Source: Stictocephala bisonia
Lineage: Eukaryota > Arthropoda > Insecta > Hemiptera > Membracidae
Reading direction: 5' to 3'
NCBI GenBank assembly: GCA_035578905.1
Contig: JAQJVL010002160.1
Location: 53,679 to 117,678 of the forward strand
DNA: 64,000 nt
The stretch's first letter is position 1, and the number at the start of each line of letters is the position of its first letter. The notes beneath the pieces are model-generated. The model searched no databases, was not told where the DNA came from, and saw nothing but the letters and a program-made list of their open reading frames with translations. The position numbers and the translations under genes are program-made. Below, in pieces: positions 25,503-37,599 of this stretch.

Positions 25503-25600
25503 AAATGATCTACACACGACAAAAATCCACACAAATGATTTTCACACGACACAAATCCACTCAAATGATCGACATACGACTCAAATCCACACAAATGATG
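25503..25600. repeat. 30-bp tandem repeat, three copies
   Basis: Three copies of aaatgatcnacacacgacnc followed by aaatccacac sit head to tail with a 30-bp period. They differ at several positions. Confidence 0.85.
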
Positions 25601-26665
25601 TATAAAGGGACACCATTTATTTAAGGTGGGACCTACACCACTATGCCACAGACCAGTGCCTCTATAAAGTTGCACGGTAAAAAGTACCAGCACGAGCTGG
25701 ATTTGAACTAACGATCGTCAGCGGAGGGTACATGGAATAAACCCCATGTAGGGTTATTAATAGATATATAGGAAAGTTCTTTGAATATATCTGATCATAA
25801 GTTTAAAGTGACAGTTTTAATACAGCTTGAGAATTCCCTATTAAGGTCTATAATTCCTTTTTAAAGTATTTTTAGTTGAAGTCAATAGTTATCCTAATCC
25901 CTAACATTATATAAAATGTTTAATTTTATTATATTATAATCAGTAAAACTAGTCTGATAACATGTAAATATGACTCTTGAAATAATTTGCTCTGATTGTC
26001 TCTAACCTTTTACGATGTTGGAGCATTATGCATCCCTGGGAGAAAAAATTACATGCCTCTTATCTGAGCCGATTGCATTGCCAGGGCGTCTCAGTAACAT
26101 CAATAGGCTATTAGTTATTTCTTAAAAATACATAAATATAAAATGACATGAATATTCTCTCAAATGTTGTATTTAATGGATCTGTGCTTATAATAATTAT
26201 CATTTTTTACTTCTAATTATTAATCCTCTGTTGTAAATATTTAAAAAAAGTTAATAACAACTACTCTTCTCTGAAACATGAAAGAAATGAATGGAAAATG
26301 TCATCATGACACGTTATTTTATTTTGTATAATATTTCTGAAAATACCAAAAATATAACATAATAAAATATTAATATTAGCTCCAATAACTTTATACTAAA
26401 TGTCACTAGGTTTACTAAAATATTTAATTTTGTCCCAGTTTGCAAATTACCGGCTGTTCGAAGGAAAGCGAGCTTGAAATTAAATGATAATTGTGTTTTT
26501 CCCAAGAGAGGACCTTTGCTAAAAGTTGTCACGTTCAGATACACTTAGACGTTATGTAGTTTAGGTTACTTAGTATTTACATATAATTGTTGAACACTTC
26601 AGTTATAGTATGGGTGGATCAAAATTGCAACATCAGTTAGAATAAATGCAATTATACTTTATATA
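25601..26665. other. Spacer, nothing recognised
   Basis: AT-rich sequence. The open frame at 26314-26544 (minus strand, 76 codons) has no motif. No supported feature. Confidence 0.5.
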
Positions 26666-26910
26666 GGTTGGTAGCGTAGTTGGTTTAGGCCCAGTTTCAC
26701 AAGCTGAGAGAGTTCGGTCTCAATAAGACTCATTACAAATTTTGAACGAGATCAGCTGATACCCACTGGCTGTTCATTGTCATTAGACTATTAATGACAC
26801 TTCCTTAGTTCGTAACACAGACTAGATTAGCTCATTGACATATGTAATATTCATTCACAATCCATGGTCACCCTTATAATGACGATTGGCGTCTAAAGAA
26901 TAAATAAAAA
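26666..26910 (+). mobile_element. SINE-like element, copy 1
   Basis: The 5' end (ggttggtagcgtagttggtt) looks like the D-arm/A-box region of a tRNA. The body (gatcagctgatacccactgg, ctgttcattgtcatt, ctattaatgacactt, gacgattggcgtct) is shared with 50500-50763. The 3' end is an A/T-rich tail with aataaataaaa. These are the marks of a tRNA-derived SINE: polymerase III head, family body, simple tail. The head is degenerate and no target duplication was confirmed. Confidence 0.65.
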
Positions 26911-27342
26911 TTATAAAATTGTTAAATAATTTTCAATATATGTTTATTGTAAGTAAATAATATGTTTCTTTATTTGCTTTATAATGATATTGATACTTAA
27001 ATTTGTCCAATCACATTGATAATTTACTTGATTGTTGTGGTTAGTATAGCATGTTTTTAATGTATTATTAATGTATTATAATAATACACTTTTAATGTAT
27101 TATTATATGTTTTAATAGTTTGTTACTCACATATTTGTAAATTAATGAGTTTGGCGTGAAAATAAAAAAGAATTTGTGGCATTTTATATTTAAAATAAAT
27201 TACTCTTTTACTAGAGTATATTACTTTACGATTTAATTACATAAAACAATTTAGATATTGAAAGACTAAAAGATTAGGAATGAAGGATAAAGAACTTAAC
27301 TCTCTCCATCTCTCGTGAATTACGTTTAAAAGGGTTGGCACC
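26911..27342. other. AT-rich spacer
   Basis: AT-rich sequence with a local palindromic patch around 27055-27105 built from taatgtattatt. No gene. Confidence 0.5.
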
Positions 27343-28042
27343 AATGCTTCAACGTCCACCAACACTCTCTAATATTGCATATACCTTTGCTTCAACGTCC
27401 ACCAGCACTCTCTAATATTGCACATACCTTTGCTTCAACGTCCACCAGCACTCTCTAATATTGCACATACCTTTGCTTCAACGTCCACCGGCACTCTCTA
27501 ATATAGCATATACCTTTGCTTCAACGTCCACCAGCACTCTCTAATATTGCATATACCTTTGCTTCAACGTCCACCAGCACTCTGTAATATTGCACATACC
27601 TTTGCTTTAACGTCCACCAGCACTCTCTAAAATTGCATATACCTTTGCTTCGACGTCCACCAGCACTCTCTAATATTGCATATACCTTTGCTTCAACGTC
27701 CACCAGTACTCTCTAATATTGCATATACCTTTGCTTCAACGTCCACCAGCACTCTCTAATATTGCATATACCTTTGCTTCAACGTCCACCAGCACTCTCT
27801 AATATTGCATATACCTTTGCTTCAACGTCCACCAGCACTCTCTAATATTGCATATACCTTTCCTTCAACGTCCACCAGCACTCTCTAATATTGCATATAC
27901 ATTTGCTTCAACGTCCACCAACACTCTCTAATATTGCATATACCTTTGCTTCAACGTCCACTAGCACTCTCTAATATTGCATATACCTTTGCTTCAACGT
28001 CCACCAGCACTATCTAATATTGCATATACCTTTTTATACCTT
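27343..28042. repeat. 43-bp tandem array, about 16 copies
   Basis: The unit cttcaacgtccaccagcact plus ctctaatattgcatataccttt repeats every 43 bp with few differences (cacatacc or catatacc, agcactatc, ccggcact). The array ends in a rearranged unit (cctttttatacctttgcttt). Because 43 is not a multiple of three, no frame spans many units. Confidence 0.95.
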
Positions 28043-28174
28043 TGCTTTAACTCTCGAAATATAAAAGAGCAATGTTTACCATATGTCTGGAGTAAGCCCC
28101 TTACATTTTAAGATGTATTTTAAAAATCATTATCAGGGGTGCATTCTTTGTTAATATAAACATTATAATCAATT

Positions 28175-28570
28175 TGGAATAATCTTAAAGATGTACTATT
28201 TGAGTAAGCACCTCTAACTTTAAAAACATCGTAAGTTGTCTATGATTACAAGTGTGATAGCATTTCTGTGATTTCCTGTGAACATACTTGCATATTTCTT
28301 TTAAAAGAGGTACTCTGACCCGCACCCCTAACACACTTTCCCACAGCTTATGGCACCTACCAGTTGTACTAAACATATCTGAGGCCCAAATATGCCACGC
28401 TAGAAAATGGAGCTACACTAGCTGAGTATGTTTTAGGTGCATAAAAGAAATATGCAAGTATGTTCACAGGAAATCACAGAAATGCTATCACACTTGTAAA
28501 CATAGACAACTTGCGATGTTTTTAAAGTTAGAGGTGCTTACTCAAATAGTACATCTTTAAGATTATTCCA
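28175..28570. repeat. Near-perfect 128-bp inverted repeat with 140-bp spacer
   Basis: The left arm, 28175-28302 (begins tggaataatcttaaagatgt), is the reverse complement of the right arm, 28443-28570 (ends acatctttaagattattcca). By eye only about two mismatches occur in 128 bp. The 140-bp spacer at 28303-28442 is not self-complementary. The arms are too well matched to be old. It could be a fold-back transposon, a template-switch inverted duplication or the source of a long hairpin RNA. No matching target duplication was found at the outer edges. The 63-codon minus-strand frame across the left arm is not considered a gene. Confidence 0.9.
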
Positions 28571-30078
28571 CTAGATGAGTATCCTTTCAACATACTTAAA
28601 AACCTGCCAAACAATCTAGGTCGTGAAGCCTATTTCACTGCTAGCACACCTGATCACTGCATCAATACTCAAAGTATGGACAAACTAGTTGCCCATATTT
28701 AAATCTCTTCACCAAGAAGCAAGAGGAAATTAATTGTTTGCAATATGTTTCATATCAATTTAAATAATTTAGGGAAAATGTATTAAAGGAAGTAACTAAC
28801 CACATGCTGTTAAACGTTTTGTTGTACAGTAAACATAAAAACATGAATTTGTGAATTATTAATCATTAAAACATAAGGCCGTAATGTAGGTGTTTTGAAT
28901 AATTCAAACCATCTAGGTGTTGTGAAGTTTGTAGGTGATGGATCTCTTCTCAATAATGATTGAAGCAATCTGATAGTCAACAATAAATGTTTGCTTATAG
29001 ACCTTGGAGAAGTCTGGTTCAGAGAAGTCTGGTTGGAGAAGTTGGGGCAGGGTTCAGGATGCTGTCTAGAGGAGGGAACGTTTCTAAGGCTTGTCATTCA
29101 ACCAACAATCGTATCGTTACTAAGTGGTTCCGATTCCACTCTAAACTGTTCCTTCAGTTCCCCGGTCACTGAACAAAAATAATTACCATTTGTACCAGAC
29201 GAACTTAGATAGTAGAAGGACTACAGTTATCCATCTATTACACTCATCAACCTCACGTACTCGTACATTAGTTGGCGTCGGCGTGTAAGTGACACTTCTG
29301 TACATTGATGTTGAAATAATGCACATCGTTCTCTGTGGTTAATGTAACAAATCATTGTGGTTTTGACCACAATTAACATATTTAAAATGGACGTTTAGTT
29401 GAGTTTCATTTGTAAAGTATACGTTTGCCTTTGAATAACATGTAAAGGTAAAATTCCAATTGTAGGTATGTTGTTACAGACATATAGATACATTTAATTT
29501 ACAATCAACTTATTGAATTGTATGAAATATGCCTATATACCACTTAAAATACTCTTAAAGTATACCTTTGTAATTTTTTCATACATATATGATTACGATA
29601 CTAGTTAATATTATTATGTTTTTTATATTTATGAGTTGTAATATAAATTAGTATGATTTTAAATAAAAATGTTAGCAGACTGTAACTAAACTAACCTAAC
29701 TTAAGTAATTTTCAGTAAAAAACTAATTAAATGATAAAATAATGGGTGATATAACAGCTAGTACGGTAGAAGTTAAACTTAAATATAAATTTTATAACAT
29801 TTAATGATTATGTGGGGGTTATGATGGCCTATTTTATTATTACAATTTGTGTACGTTTTTTATGATGTAAAATAAATAATTATTGGCAATGCTAGTATGC
29901 ATGTATCAATTTCATACAAAAATGTAATTTTATAAAATAAATAAACATCATACTAAATTAGACGTAGGTAACTTTGATTACTTTATTTGTGGCTAAAAAG
30001 TCATAATATAACACAATTTTATTTTTGTTAAAGTAACACTTGGCTGATAATGATTATTACAGAGTATAGTGAAGCAGA
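28571..30078. other. Spacer, nothing recognised
   Basis: Overlapping frames of 61-95 codons on both strands near 28810-29180 have no recognisable motif. A short palindrome, attgtggttttgaccacaat, lies near 29352. No supported gene. Confidence 0.5.
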
Positions 30079-30210
30079 TCCCAATTATAATTCCAGTGTG
30101 GCTCCGGCGTGATTGGCCCATTGGACTGGAATCCGTCATTAAGAGTGGTCCTCTCTAATTGACTAATGTTTGTAGAACAAAGTCACACTCGCTGAACTAT
30201 TCTGCAATTA
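30079..30210. repeat. Dispersed repeat block A, copy 1
   Basis: This 132-bp block begins tcccaattataattccagtg and ends tgcaatta. It matches 35724-35855 in the same orientation with roughly nine substitutions and no indels. Flanking sequences do not match. The family is not recognised, and a short SINE or MITE is possible. Confidence 0.85.
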
Positions 30211-30722
30211 CACTTAAATTGAAGGGTCCACATATATCCACTCCGTGTAAATTACTTACATCAAATAAAAATTACTTTTTAGCAAGGAAAAATATTATAT
30301 ATTATGTACAAAGATTGAAAAAGTAGTTATATATTGACAGATACTTATAATTTTGCTGGCAGATGTTTCATAGATACACGATTTGTCTCCCATGTATCTC
30401 AAACTCGTACTATATAGAACTAGATCAGATGAAAATAACAACAATGCATCTGGTTGAAACAATAAATGCAATCAACTAAGAGGAAGTACATCGGGCAAAA
30501 ACACCAACTACAAGAATATTACTTTATATACCTTTCTTAGGTTTTGTGTTTTGCTTTATTAATTGATGAACAAAAAAAGGCAATGTTTTATTGTTAACAC
30601 AATTTCTAATGTTGTAAAGTTCTGAACAGCATTAAAAATATAATTTAAGTTCATTTATATTTAACAAATACAATTGTTTTATTTAAACAGACGTACTATG
30701 GTTATATTATGTGTAAAGATTT
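30211..30722. other. AT-rich spacer
   Basis: AT-rich, no feature seen. Confidence 0.5.
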
Positions 30723-30955
30723 GGCCGAGCCGGTGGCCGAGCGGTCTAAGGCGTCAGGACATTGAGCTTGGGTTAGAGATAGCGCTGGTTCAAATCCGGC
30801 CTAGGTTGGAAGATTTATCAGTAATATTCACCTTCTACTGTACTGGTTCACCCCCTTTCTCTTTCTGAATAAGTTCATCGCACAGATAAATAGCCTATGA
30901 GGAATGAGCAGAGTAAGGTTAAGAAGAAGGATTGGCCTCTCCTTTAAAAAAAATT
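30723..30955 (+). mobile_element. tRNA-headed SINE (Ser/Leu-type head)
   Basis: The head carries a clear polymerase III internal promoter. The A box tggccgagcgg lies at 30734-30744 and the B box ggttcaaatcc at 30787-30797, with the class II (Ser/Leu-like) spacing. The acceptor ends (ggccgag at the start, ctaggttgg at the end) do not pair and the anticodon stem is weak, so this is not a working tRNA gene. A roughly 120-bp body follows, ending near cctctcctttaaaaaaaatt. No second copy of this SINE was seen in the window. Confidence 0.75.
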
Positions 30956-32360
30956 ATATGTTATTCAAAGAATGGCTTAAATTTTAGGCAATCATTTTAC
31001 GTAATGGCTTTTTTTGAAAGAGTTTTTGCGAGCTCATGTAAAGTATAGTGGTGCATGGTCACAACAAGCAGTTCTGGTTCTTGTTTAGAACTACTGAAAT
31101 TGTGGTAGTCACATTAACATTATATGGAAAATACAAAGCCTAGATTCAATTGTTAAGCTTGTTTTGAACGATATTTTAAAATTGTTAGCCTGCTCATTGA
31201 TCAAATTACTCTATTAACATTGACAAACTTAATTATAAACTTAATTTTCCCTAATTGGCTTTGGTGTTGTTAGGAACGCTTTGATAATGTTCGTTTTAAT
31301 ATTATTGATGTATTCCATTTATATGTATCAATTTCTACTCATAGACTTAGATCGTGTTTTTCACGACCAGTGAAAGTCTTATATAATGGCGATGAAAAAC
31401 AATATTCAGGCCAGTTAAGAAAGTCATGCATTACGGAAAAAATACATACATCAGCGAGGGTTTCAGATATTGTTAAACATGTAAGCCTACAAATAAGATA
31501 GGCCGCTTACCAGTCCTTAGTCAATCCTCACTCTGGATCTACTCGATCCACGATGTAAAGACACAGTTGACATTGGCAAAGACAATACGCACAGTTTATC
31601 CCTAAGTATTATGACTAACATATGTTATTGACTAGTCCTTGCTCACATGCATACTACTCAATAACATAAACTTCTAGCATTACATGCATAAATAATACAT
31701 TTTGGCTACATATGGAAGTGTGCTAGGCTATACTGTCACCAAATATAATTTATCTGCCCATGTCTGTCCATTTAGCAAGCGGCAGAGACAGACAACACAG
31801 TTGACACCTCTAAACGCTCAGAAATTTAATATAAGATTATCTGATAACTACGATGATGACATAGGTTCATCAATTTAACTAATCATTCGTCAATTCCAGC
31901 AATGTAATTAAAAATGTTTTGCTAGTTAACTCATTCTAACCTGCATGTGGGATGGCTGTTTGAATCGTAACGTCTATTGCTAGTTTATTTATTCGATAGA
32001 TGTTTACTTATCAATGTTAAAGTTTTCTAAAGACAAAGCTGTTTTTCAAACAACCATTCGAACACCAACAAACATTTTAACTAATAATACCTCATCAATG
32101 TTTATACTTTGGAAGTGGTGGGCTGTGTTTTCAATAACCTCTACAATACTAAATTAACAACACTAGTGTAAAGGTAGAAATATTTTATCGTCACATTGGT
32201 ACTACTTCTATTTCTTTAATTACCGAAAAATATAGTTGAAATTACATATTGTTTAACAGCATATTAACATGTTTTAAAGGTAATTTATTAGTGATGAATT
32301 GCAGTAAATAAGTGAATGAATATTACAGTAATATACTAACTACATCGTTGAGTAGCTTCC
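30956..32360. other. AT-rich spacer, nothing recognised
   Basis: About 1.4 kb, AT-rich, no supportable frame or repeat. Confidence 0.5.
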
Positions 32361-32428
32361 CTTCACAGACCGATGATAGATGATGTGAGTTTGACATACT
32401 TACATGCCAACCCCCAAAGTTTATCATG
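32361..32428. repeat. Dispersed repeat block B, copy 1
   Basis: This 68-bp block runs from cttcacagaccgatgataga to cccccaaagtttatcatg. It matches 36666-36733 without indels and with about nine substitutions, most in the central part where the other copy forms a hairpin arm. Confidence 0.75.
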
Positions 32429-32911
32429 ATTTGTTGACGAACTTAATGTAATTAAGGAGTTACAGCTTGAAAAGTATATTTACTACCGTCGATGTTTGGT
32501 CATTTACTAAAATAAAGAAAATAATTTATTTTTCGTAGTTTTGTGACTTGGTTAGGAAATACAACATAATGCAGTCTCTCTATTTTCTAGAAATAATAAT
32601 TTTATAGAGCTGCAAACACTAACTGGTATATTTAAAAGAACTGCAATAAATTTAATATTATTGCAATATACTAGATCAATAAATTTAAAAAATCCTAGTA
32701 TATTTCTCAAAGTATTAAATTCACATACATAACCTCCTAGTTGTCCCCGTACTTGCTGAAAACTACAATAAAAAAAACACACACTATTAAACGTAAGTAA
32801 CTAATTAATTTCCTAATCAGTTTCACATGATTGTTAAATATTTCACATACTAAAACCTCGTTTATTTACGTGTTATAATTGTGTTGTGTGTTTGATGCCA
32901 ATTAATTAATG
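32429..32911. other. AT-rich spacer between blocks B and C
   Basis: AT-rich. It carries a minus-strand frame of 76 codons (32552-32782) with no recognisable motif. Confidence 0.45.
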
Positions 32912-33048
32912 TTTAAGATCTAAAATTGATTTCACGTTGGAATTGTGAAATACTTGAGAAACATTCCCCATCACAGAAAGATGCAGAAAATTGTTTTTAG
33001 TGTCCCCAGTGACTACTTCCCGTCTGAACTCTTGCAAGTGGGACTACC
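32912..33048. repeat. Dispersed repeat block C, copy 1
   Basis: This 137-bp block runs from tttaagatctaaaattgatt to gcaagtgggactacc. It matches 37600-37736 with about six substitutions, all transitions, and no indels. One plus-strand frame across it is open, and most differences are silent in that frame (for example gga/ggg, aag/aaa, cta/tta). However, a TGA immediately precedes the frame, the similarity stops without a splice signal, and a third diverged copy lies inverted near 18605. A dispersed non-coding repeat is the more economical reading. Confidence 0.85.
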
Positions 33049-34007
33049 CTGTTGTATGGAAAAATACGATTTACAAATAAAACTTTACATTCATTGATTG
33101 CTGTTTAAATTGATCGATAACTACATTCAAACGTATTTTTAAAAAGACACAATTAAAAATAGACTACTGAGACATACATCTGTGTATACAGCTACGTTAC
33201 TTACAATTTACGGTTACCATTGTGTTTTAGTATTACAAAATATACTTTTGGAAATTGTCACAACGATCGTTTAACCTAAGGCATTTTTCTTAACATTCGG
33301 ACTCTTTAATTTAACGTTGTTAGTGACTTGAAACACTAATACCATTACAAAAATGTACAATCTTACACATTTGTATAACAAATATTATCCATTCAAAAAC
33401 ATATCTTCACAAGGTTCATTATTCATTCCTTATTTTATTCATGCACAAGGAAATAAATATAAATTAAAAAAAATTTAAATAGTTACTAAATACACAAAGA
33501 GCACAGGTTTACTTTGTAGTTTGATGTAACTTCACACTTTATAGGCATTAGTTATGTTTCATGGTGATACGAAATCTATCAATCACTTAAAGGTATGGTT
33601 TAAGAACTGTTAATTTTGTATTACTCCTTATACTGTATAAATCACCTCATATCCACTTACAATCTGATCCCAAACTAACATTGATGAGCATAACCCTCGT
33701 ACGTGGGTAGACGGGTGGATTGGTTATCTTTCTGGTAAGGTCATGTACATGTTTATTTTGAGTATATTATTTGAAATATACAACAACTGCCTACAGACTC
33801 TTAGAAATAACAAAATTTTTCTTTAAAAAGAGACCATCTCTACGCAATGAATTATAAGGTAATAAAAACAGCAAGAACATGATTATTGTTATTGTAATAC
33901 TAGAACATTATTTATATTAGGTTGTCCTTATAACATGGCTGAATCATTTGGTAATTAAAACAGGCACTTTTATATACAGTCATATAATATAATCATGTAC
34001 GATATCT
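33049..34007. other. AT-rich spacer
   Basis: AT-rich, no supported feature before the LINE remnant. Confidence 0.5.
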
Positions 34008-35127
34008 TTACTCCAACAAGACTCTTTGAGACAGCTAAAGGATGGTCTGCCACATGGGTTCATACTTACTCCAATTTTATTTAACTTGTATACTGCTAAC
34101 ATCCCAATTACCAAGTCTAGGAAATTTATATATGCAGATGGTATTGCTTTAGCTCATCAACATAAGGACCTTACAAGTAAAGAAACACTTACAAATGATC
34201 TTGCAGCCCTCGAAGAATATTTTAGAACCTGGAAGCTGAATCCTAACCCATCAAAAACCGAAGTAACTAGCTAATTAATCGACTAGCTACTAAAAAATTA
34301 AACTCATTTTTAAATTGTGTAACACTCCACCACAATGATCATGCACAGTACATGAGAGTAACGTTAGAGTGATCGCTTACGTTTAATAGCCATATTCAAA
34401 AAACATCAGCTAAAATTAAAACCAGGGTAAATGTACTCTATCATATTGCTGGAAAAACTCGGTTAGCCAAAGAACTACTGCGTCCTGCGTACTACCACTT
34501 TTTCACTGGTTTATTCAACCGCTGAATATAGTGCTCCCGTATGGATAAATACCACGCATACAAAAGCGAATAATGCCCTACTTAATACGGCCATGAGAAC
34601 TATTAGTGGCAACTTCACTACTTTGACTTCCGGTGCTATGCAATATAGCTCCTCCAGAAATAAGACGTCTGGAAGCACTACTTAAAGAATTCAATAAGAT
34701 CTTGAATGCCCCGCATCTCCCCATTACCCAGAACCTCCCACGTCAGAACGGTCCCTTAAAATCTCGAAACCCACATCTACGTACTGCTTTCCAGTCGAAC
34801 TGATAAAATTTCTCGCCTAATACCAGCTGGGCCAAAGCGTTTTGATGGATCCGTCAATGTGATGGATCCGTAGGTGGGATGAACCTCTCTCGTAGGGAGT
34901 GGACTTTATTGAACTGGTTCCGAACTGGAGTGGGCAGTTGTAATTATTCGGAATTCAAATTGGGATTGACAATAGATCAGTCATGTGATTACGGGGAGTA
35001 TATCCAAACAGTGGATCACATAGCTTCAGAGTGCCCCTTGTGCTGTTTTACGTAGGTGTTAGCTACCATAAATAGAATCAGTGAGGCATGTCTTAAATGG
35101 TTTGACGGATTGGATTTAGCTCTGTGA
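34008..35127 (+). mobile_element. Decayed non-LTR retrotransposon (LINE, Jockey/CR1-like), 3' part of ORF2
   Basis: Three pieces of one LINE ORF2 can be read in order. First, a reverse-transcriptase stretch at 34008-34274 has GLPHGFILTPILFNLYTANI (RT block with the G-x-PQG-like turn), then the catalytic-box region FIYADGIALA, then WKLNPNPSKTEV. Second, SLTFNSHIQKTSAKIKTRVN at about 34371-34430 corresponds to the thumb region of such elements. Third, the C-terminal end at about 34875-35127 has REWTLLNWFRTGVGSCNY, a degenerate CCHC-like segment (CDYGE, H, then C in DHIASECPL) and the closing WFDGLDLAL before TGA. The active-site YADD is YADG at 34131-34142, so the second catalytic Asp is gone. 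Stops and frameshifts separate the pieces. The 5' part is missing. Family-level assignment is by remembered motif pattern. Confidence 0.85.
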
Positions 35128-35723
35128 CATATCACTTTACATTTTTATTTCTATTGACATCTAGCGAATTTTGAAGTTTTATAAAATATATAGCACACCT
35201 TTTATACAATTTTATACTAAAAAAATTAATTGTAGCCGATAAAAAATATACGCTATTTAAATATATCTTTAATCCGCATGGTTTCCTGTCGTATATATCA
35301 CATACAGAATCTTCCCTAAATCATGTGGTCCATCAATTCTTATGAGGGAAACAATAGAATTCGCCTAGGTTGATCCAGTAAGTTTATGTAAACTACGAGG
35401 AAAATATAATTACTATTAAAATTTATAGGTCCCCAAAGTCATGACACCAATAAATTTTTTTACATCTATGCATCAAGTATATTTTGATCGCCAAGCATTA
35501 TAATGCCTACTTACTATCACAATATGGTAAATGATGATTTACAACAAACATTAATACTATTATATGTATACACAAATCAGTTACTGTATATGGAAATTTA
35601 GTTTAATACACTAAAATATCCTAATTAGATATCGTGTCTTTAATAATTTAATGTTCAGCTTGAAATTAAATTCATATCGTAGTTTTTTTCTAAATAATTT
35701 GCATCATAATTCAATTTAGAAAG
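35128..35723. other. AT-rich spacer, possibly containing the LINE 3' UTR
   Basis: No frame or repeat supported. The first bases after the LINE stop could be its 3' untranslated region, but no tail was identified. Confidence 0.4.
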
Positions 35724-35855
35724 TCCCAATTATAATTCCAGTGTGGCTCCGGCGTGATTGGCCGATTAGACTAGAATCCGTCATTAAGGGTGGTCCTCTC
35801 TAATTGACTAATGATTGTAGAACAAAGTCACAATCGCTCAACTAGTATGCAATTA
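35724..35855. repeat. Dispersed repeat block A, copy 2
   Basis: This 132-bp block is the partner of 30079-30210, same orientation and length, starting tcccaattataattccagtg. About nine substitutions separate the copies. Confidence 0.85.
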
Positions 35856-36665
35856 GGCTACATGTAAATTAACGACTAAAAGTGCAACACATATAAGCTA
35901 TTTAATTCAATGAAACAAAATTTAGTAACATACTCATAATATGTGCAATTTAAATAAATACAAGTAAAATAAAGTAACCTAAGTATACCTTGCAGTTTTC
36001 CTAAACATATATATGTATGTATGTATATATATATATACATATATATAATATGTATATATATATATATATGTATATATATATAATTGGTGGGTAATTTATG
36101 TACATCCAAAATAATCATAACAATACCTAACCAATGCATTACACAAAATAAATTCCGGTGAAAAATGTGTACTTTTTATACTCTTGCAAGATTGATAGTA
36201 CATTAATTTTTATATTGCAAAATGCTCCCCTTTTGGTAAAATAACTACTATACTATATATTTAGACAGATTGGGTGTAGTATATTGTATATACTTGGCAT
36301 TATATATCATACATATTAATACTTACCATATTCTAAAAAAGCAGTAAATAAAAAATCACCCTTATCGTATTCACTATAAAGATCGTACTATAGGTGTGCG
36401 GCCCTCTCGGTGCTATGAGTGCATGTTTATGAAGTAAAACATTATAGCTATAAACATAAAGGCAAGGTAATTTTGGACCTTATTTAAGACCTATAAAATA
36501 CTGCTCCTTAAAATGTGAATGGTGCAGTAAATTATATTGTGTAATAAAATAATGTAAAGATAATGTTAGTAATCTTGAACAATTTTACGTTGCATTTATA
36601 TTGTTAGAGACTAAAGACAGATTGAATAAATACTGTAATACTCTACCAACCCCCACTTCACTTCA
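35856..36665. other. AT-rich spacer with TA-rich microsatellite
   Basis: Apart from the microsatellite at 36007-36083 there is no supported feature. The 87-codon minus-strand frame at 35876-36139 is produced by the TA/TATG repeat. Confidence 0.5.
36007..36083. repeat. (TA)n / (TATG)n microsatellite
   Basis: Alternating TA with interspersed tatg units spans about 77 bp. Confidence 0.9.
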
Positions 36666-36733
36666 CTTCACAGACTGATGATAGATGAAGTGAGTTTAAC
36701 CAACTGCCATGGCATCCCCCAAAGTTTATCATG
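36666..36733. repeat. Dispersed repeat block B, copy 2, with hairpin
   Basis: This 68-bp block is the partner of 32361-32428. In this copy accaactgccatg (36699-36711) and catggcagttggt (36730-36742) form perfect 13-bp arms around an 18-nt loop. The right arm runs past the end of the shared block. Copy 1 lacks the hairpin. Confidence 0.75.
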
Positions 36734-37599
36734 GCAGTTGGTGTACTTGATGTTTTTATGGACTAGCTGGCTGAGGAATGCTGTTATATATCATCTTTAT
36801 TTAAATATATATTACATCGACAAGAAAATATGGACGAACATGGAGAAAAGAGACATGGTATTAAGAACATTGATTTAATAAAATGCTTATAGGACACTCC
36901 ATATAAGATGTTGTGGGAGGGTCTAGACGCATTGTACCTGCCACTATATGTGAAATACCTGTCAATTAGTTTACTTTAAGAATGTTATTCTGCTTGCCGT
37001 CCAATAATATCCTGAATTATAATCATAAAACATTCTAATTAAATATCTACAAAATAAAATTAGTGGAATTTCCAATAAATATTTATTATAAATATTTTTT
37101 GTATTATAAAATACTTAATTTACCTAACAATCATAGTAACGAGTAATGATTTTCTGTAATGAATAAAATCAATGAATAATATCATTATTGTTACAATACA
37201 ATGATGTATTTTATTTTTTTTTTTAAACTAATTGGTTAGGAAACATCCCATTGCTGAAACTTTGTGAAACTATACAATAAATGCCATTTCATTCAATTAT
37301 GTGACGTTTATGAAATGAAATATAAAACCTTATTTTAAAACTTAACAGTTTGGTAGTCAATGACATCTTAGCAAAACAAATCTTAATTAGCTATAGTTTA
37401 TTTAGTGTTCGTTATCTCTAACTAATAGTGATAGTGAGACTTACCAAACAATATAGTACAACAAAATAAAATTGTATTTGACGGTAAAACCTCATCATTT
37501 CACATTGAAATGATATTTCATCACGTTTGTTGCTCGTTGAAAGTGTTTGACTATGACCTATTTTTATTCAAGGAGTAAACTGTGCTTCACTTAAACAAA
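36734..37599. other. AT-rich spacer
   Basis: AT-rich, no supported feature. Confidence 0.45.

Noticed and set aside
28185..28376. 63-codon minus-strand frame
   Set aside because: It lies across an arm and the spacer of the inverted repeat and has no motif.
30723..30807. Functional tRNA-Leu/Ser gene
   Set aside because: The A and B boxes are good, but the acceptor stem does not pair and the anticodon arm is weak. The sequence continues into a SINE body.
36666..36700. Hammerhead ribozyme (CTGATGA present in block B copy 2)
   Set aside because: No GAAA core element or matching stems follow, and copy 1 has CCGATGA.
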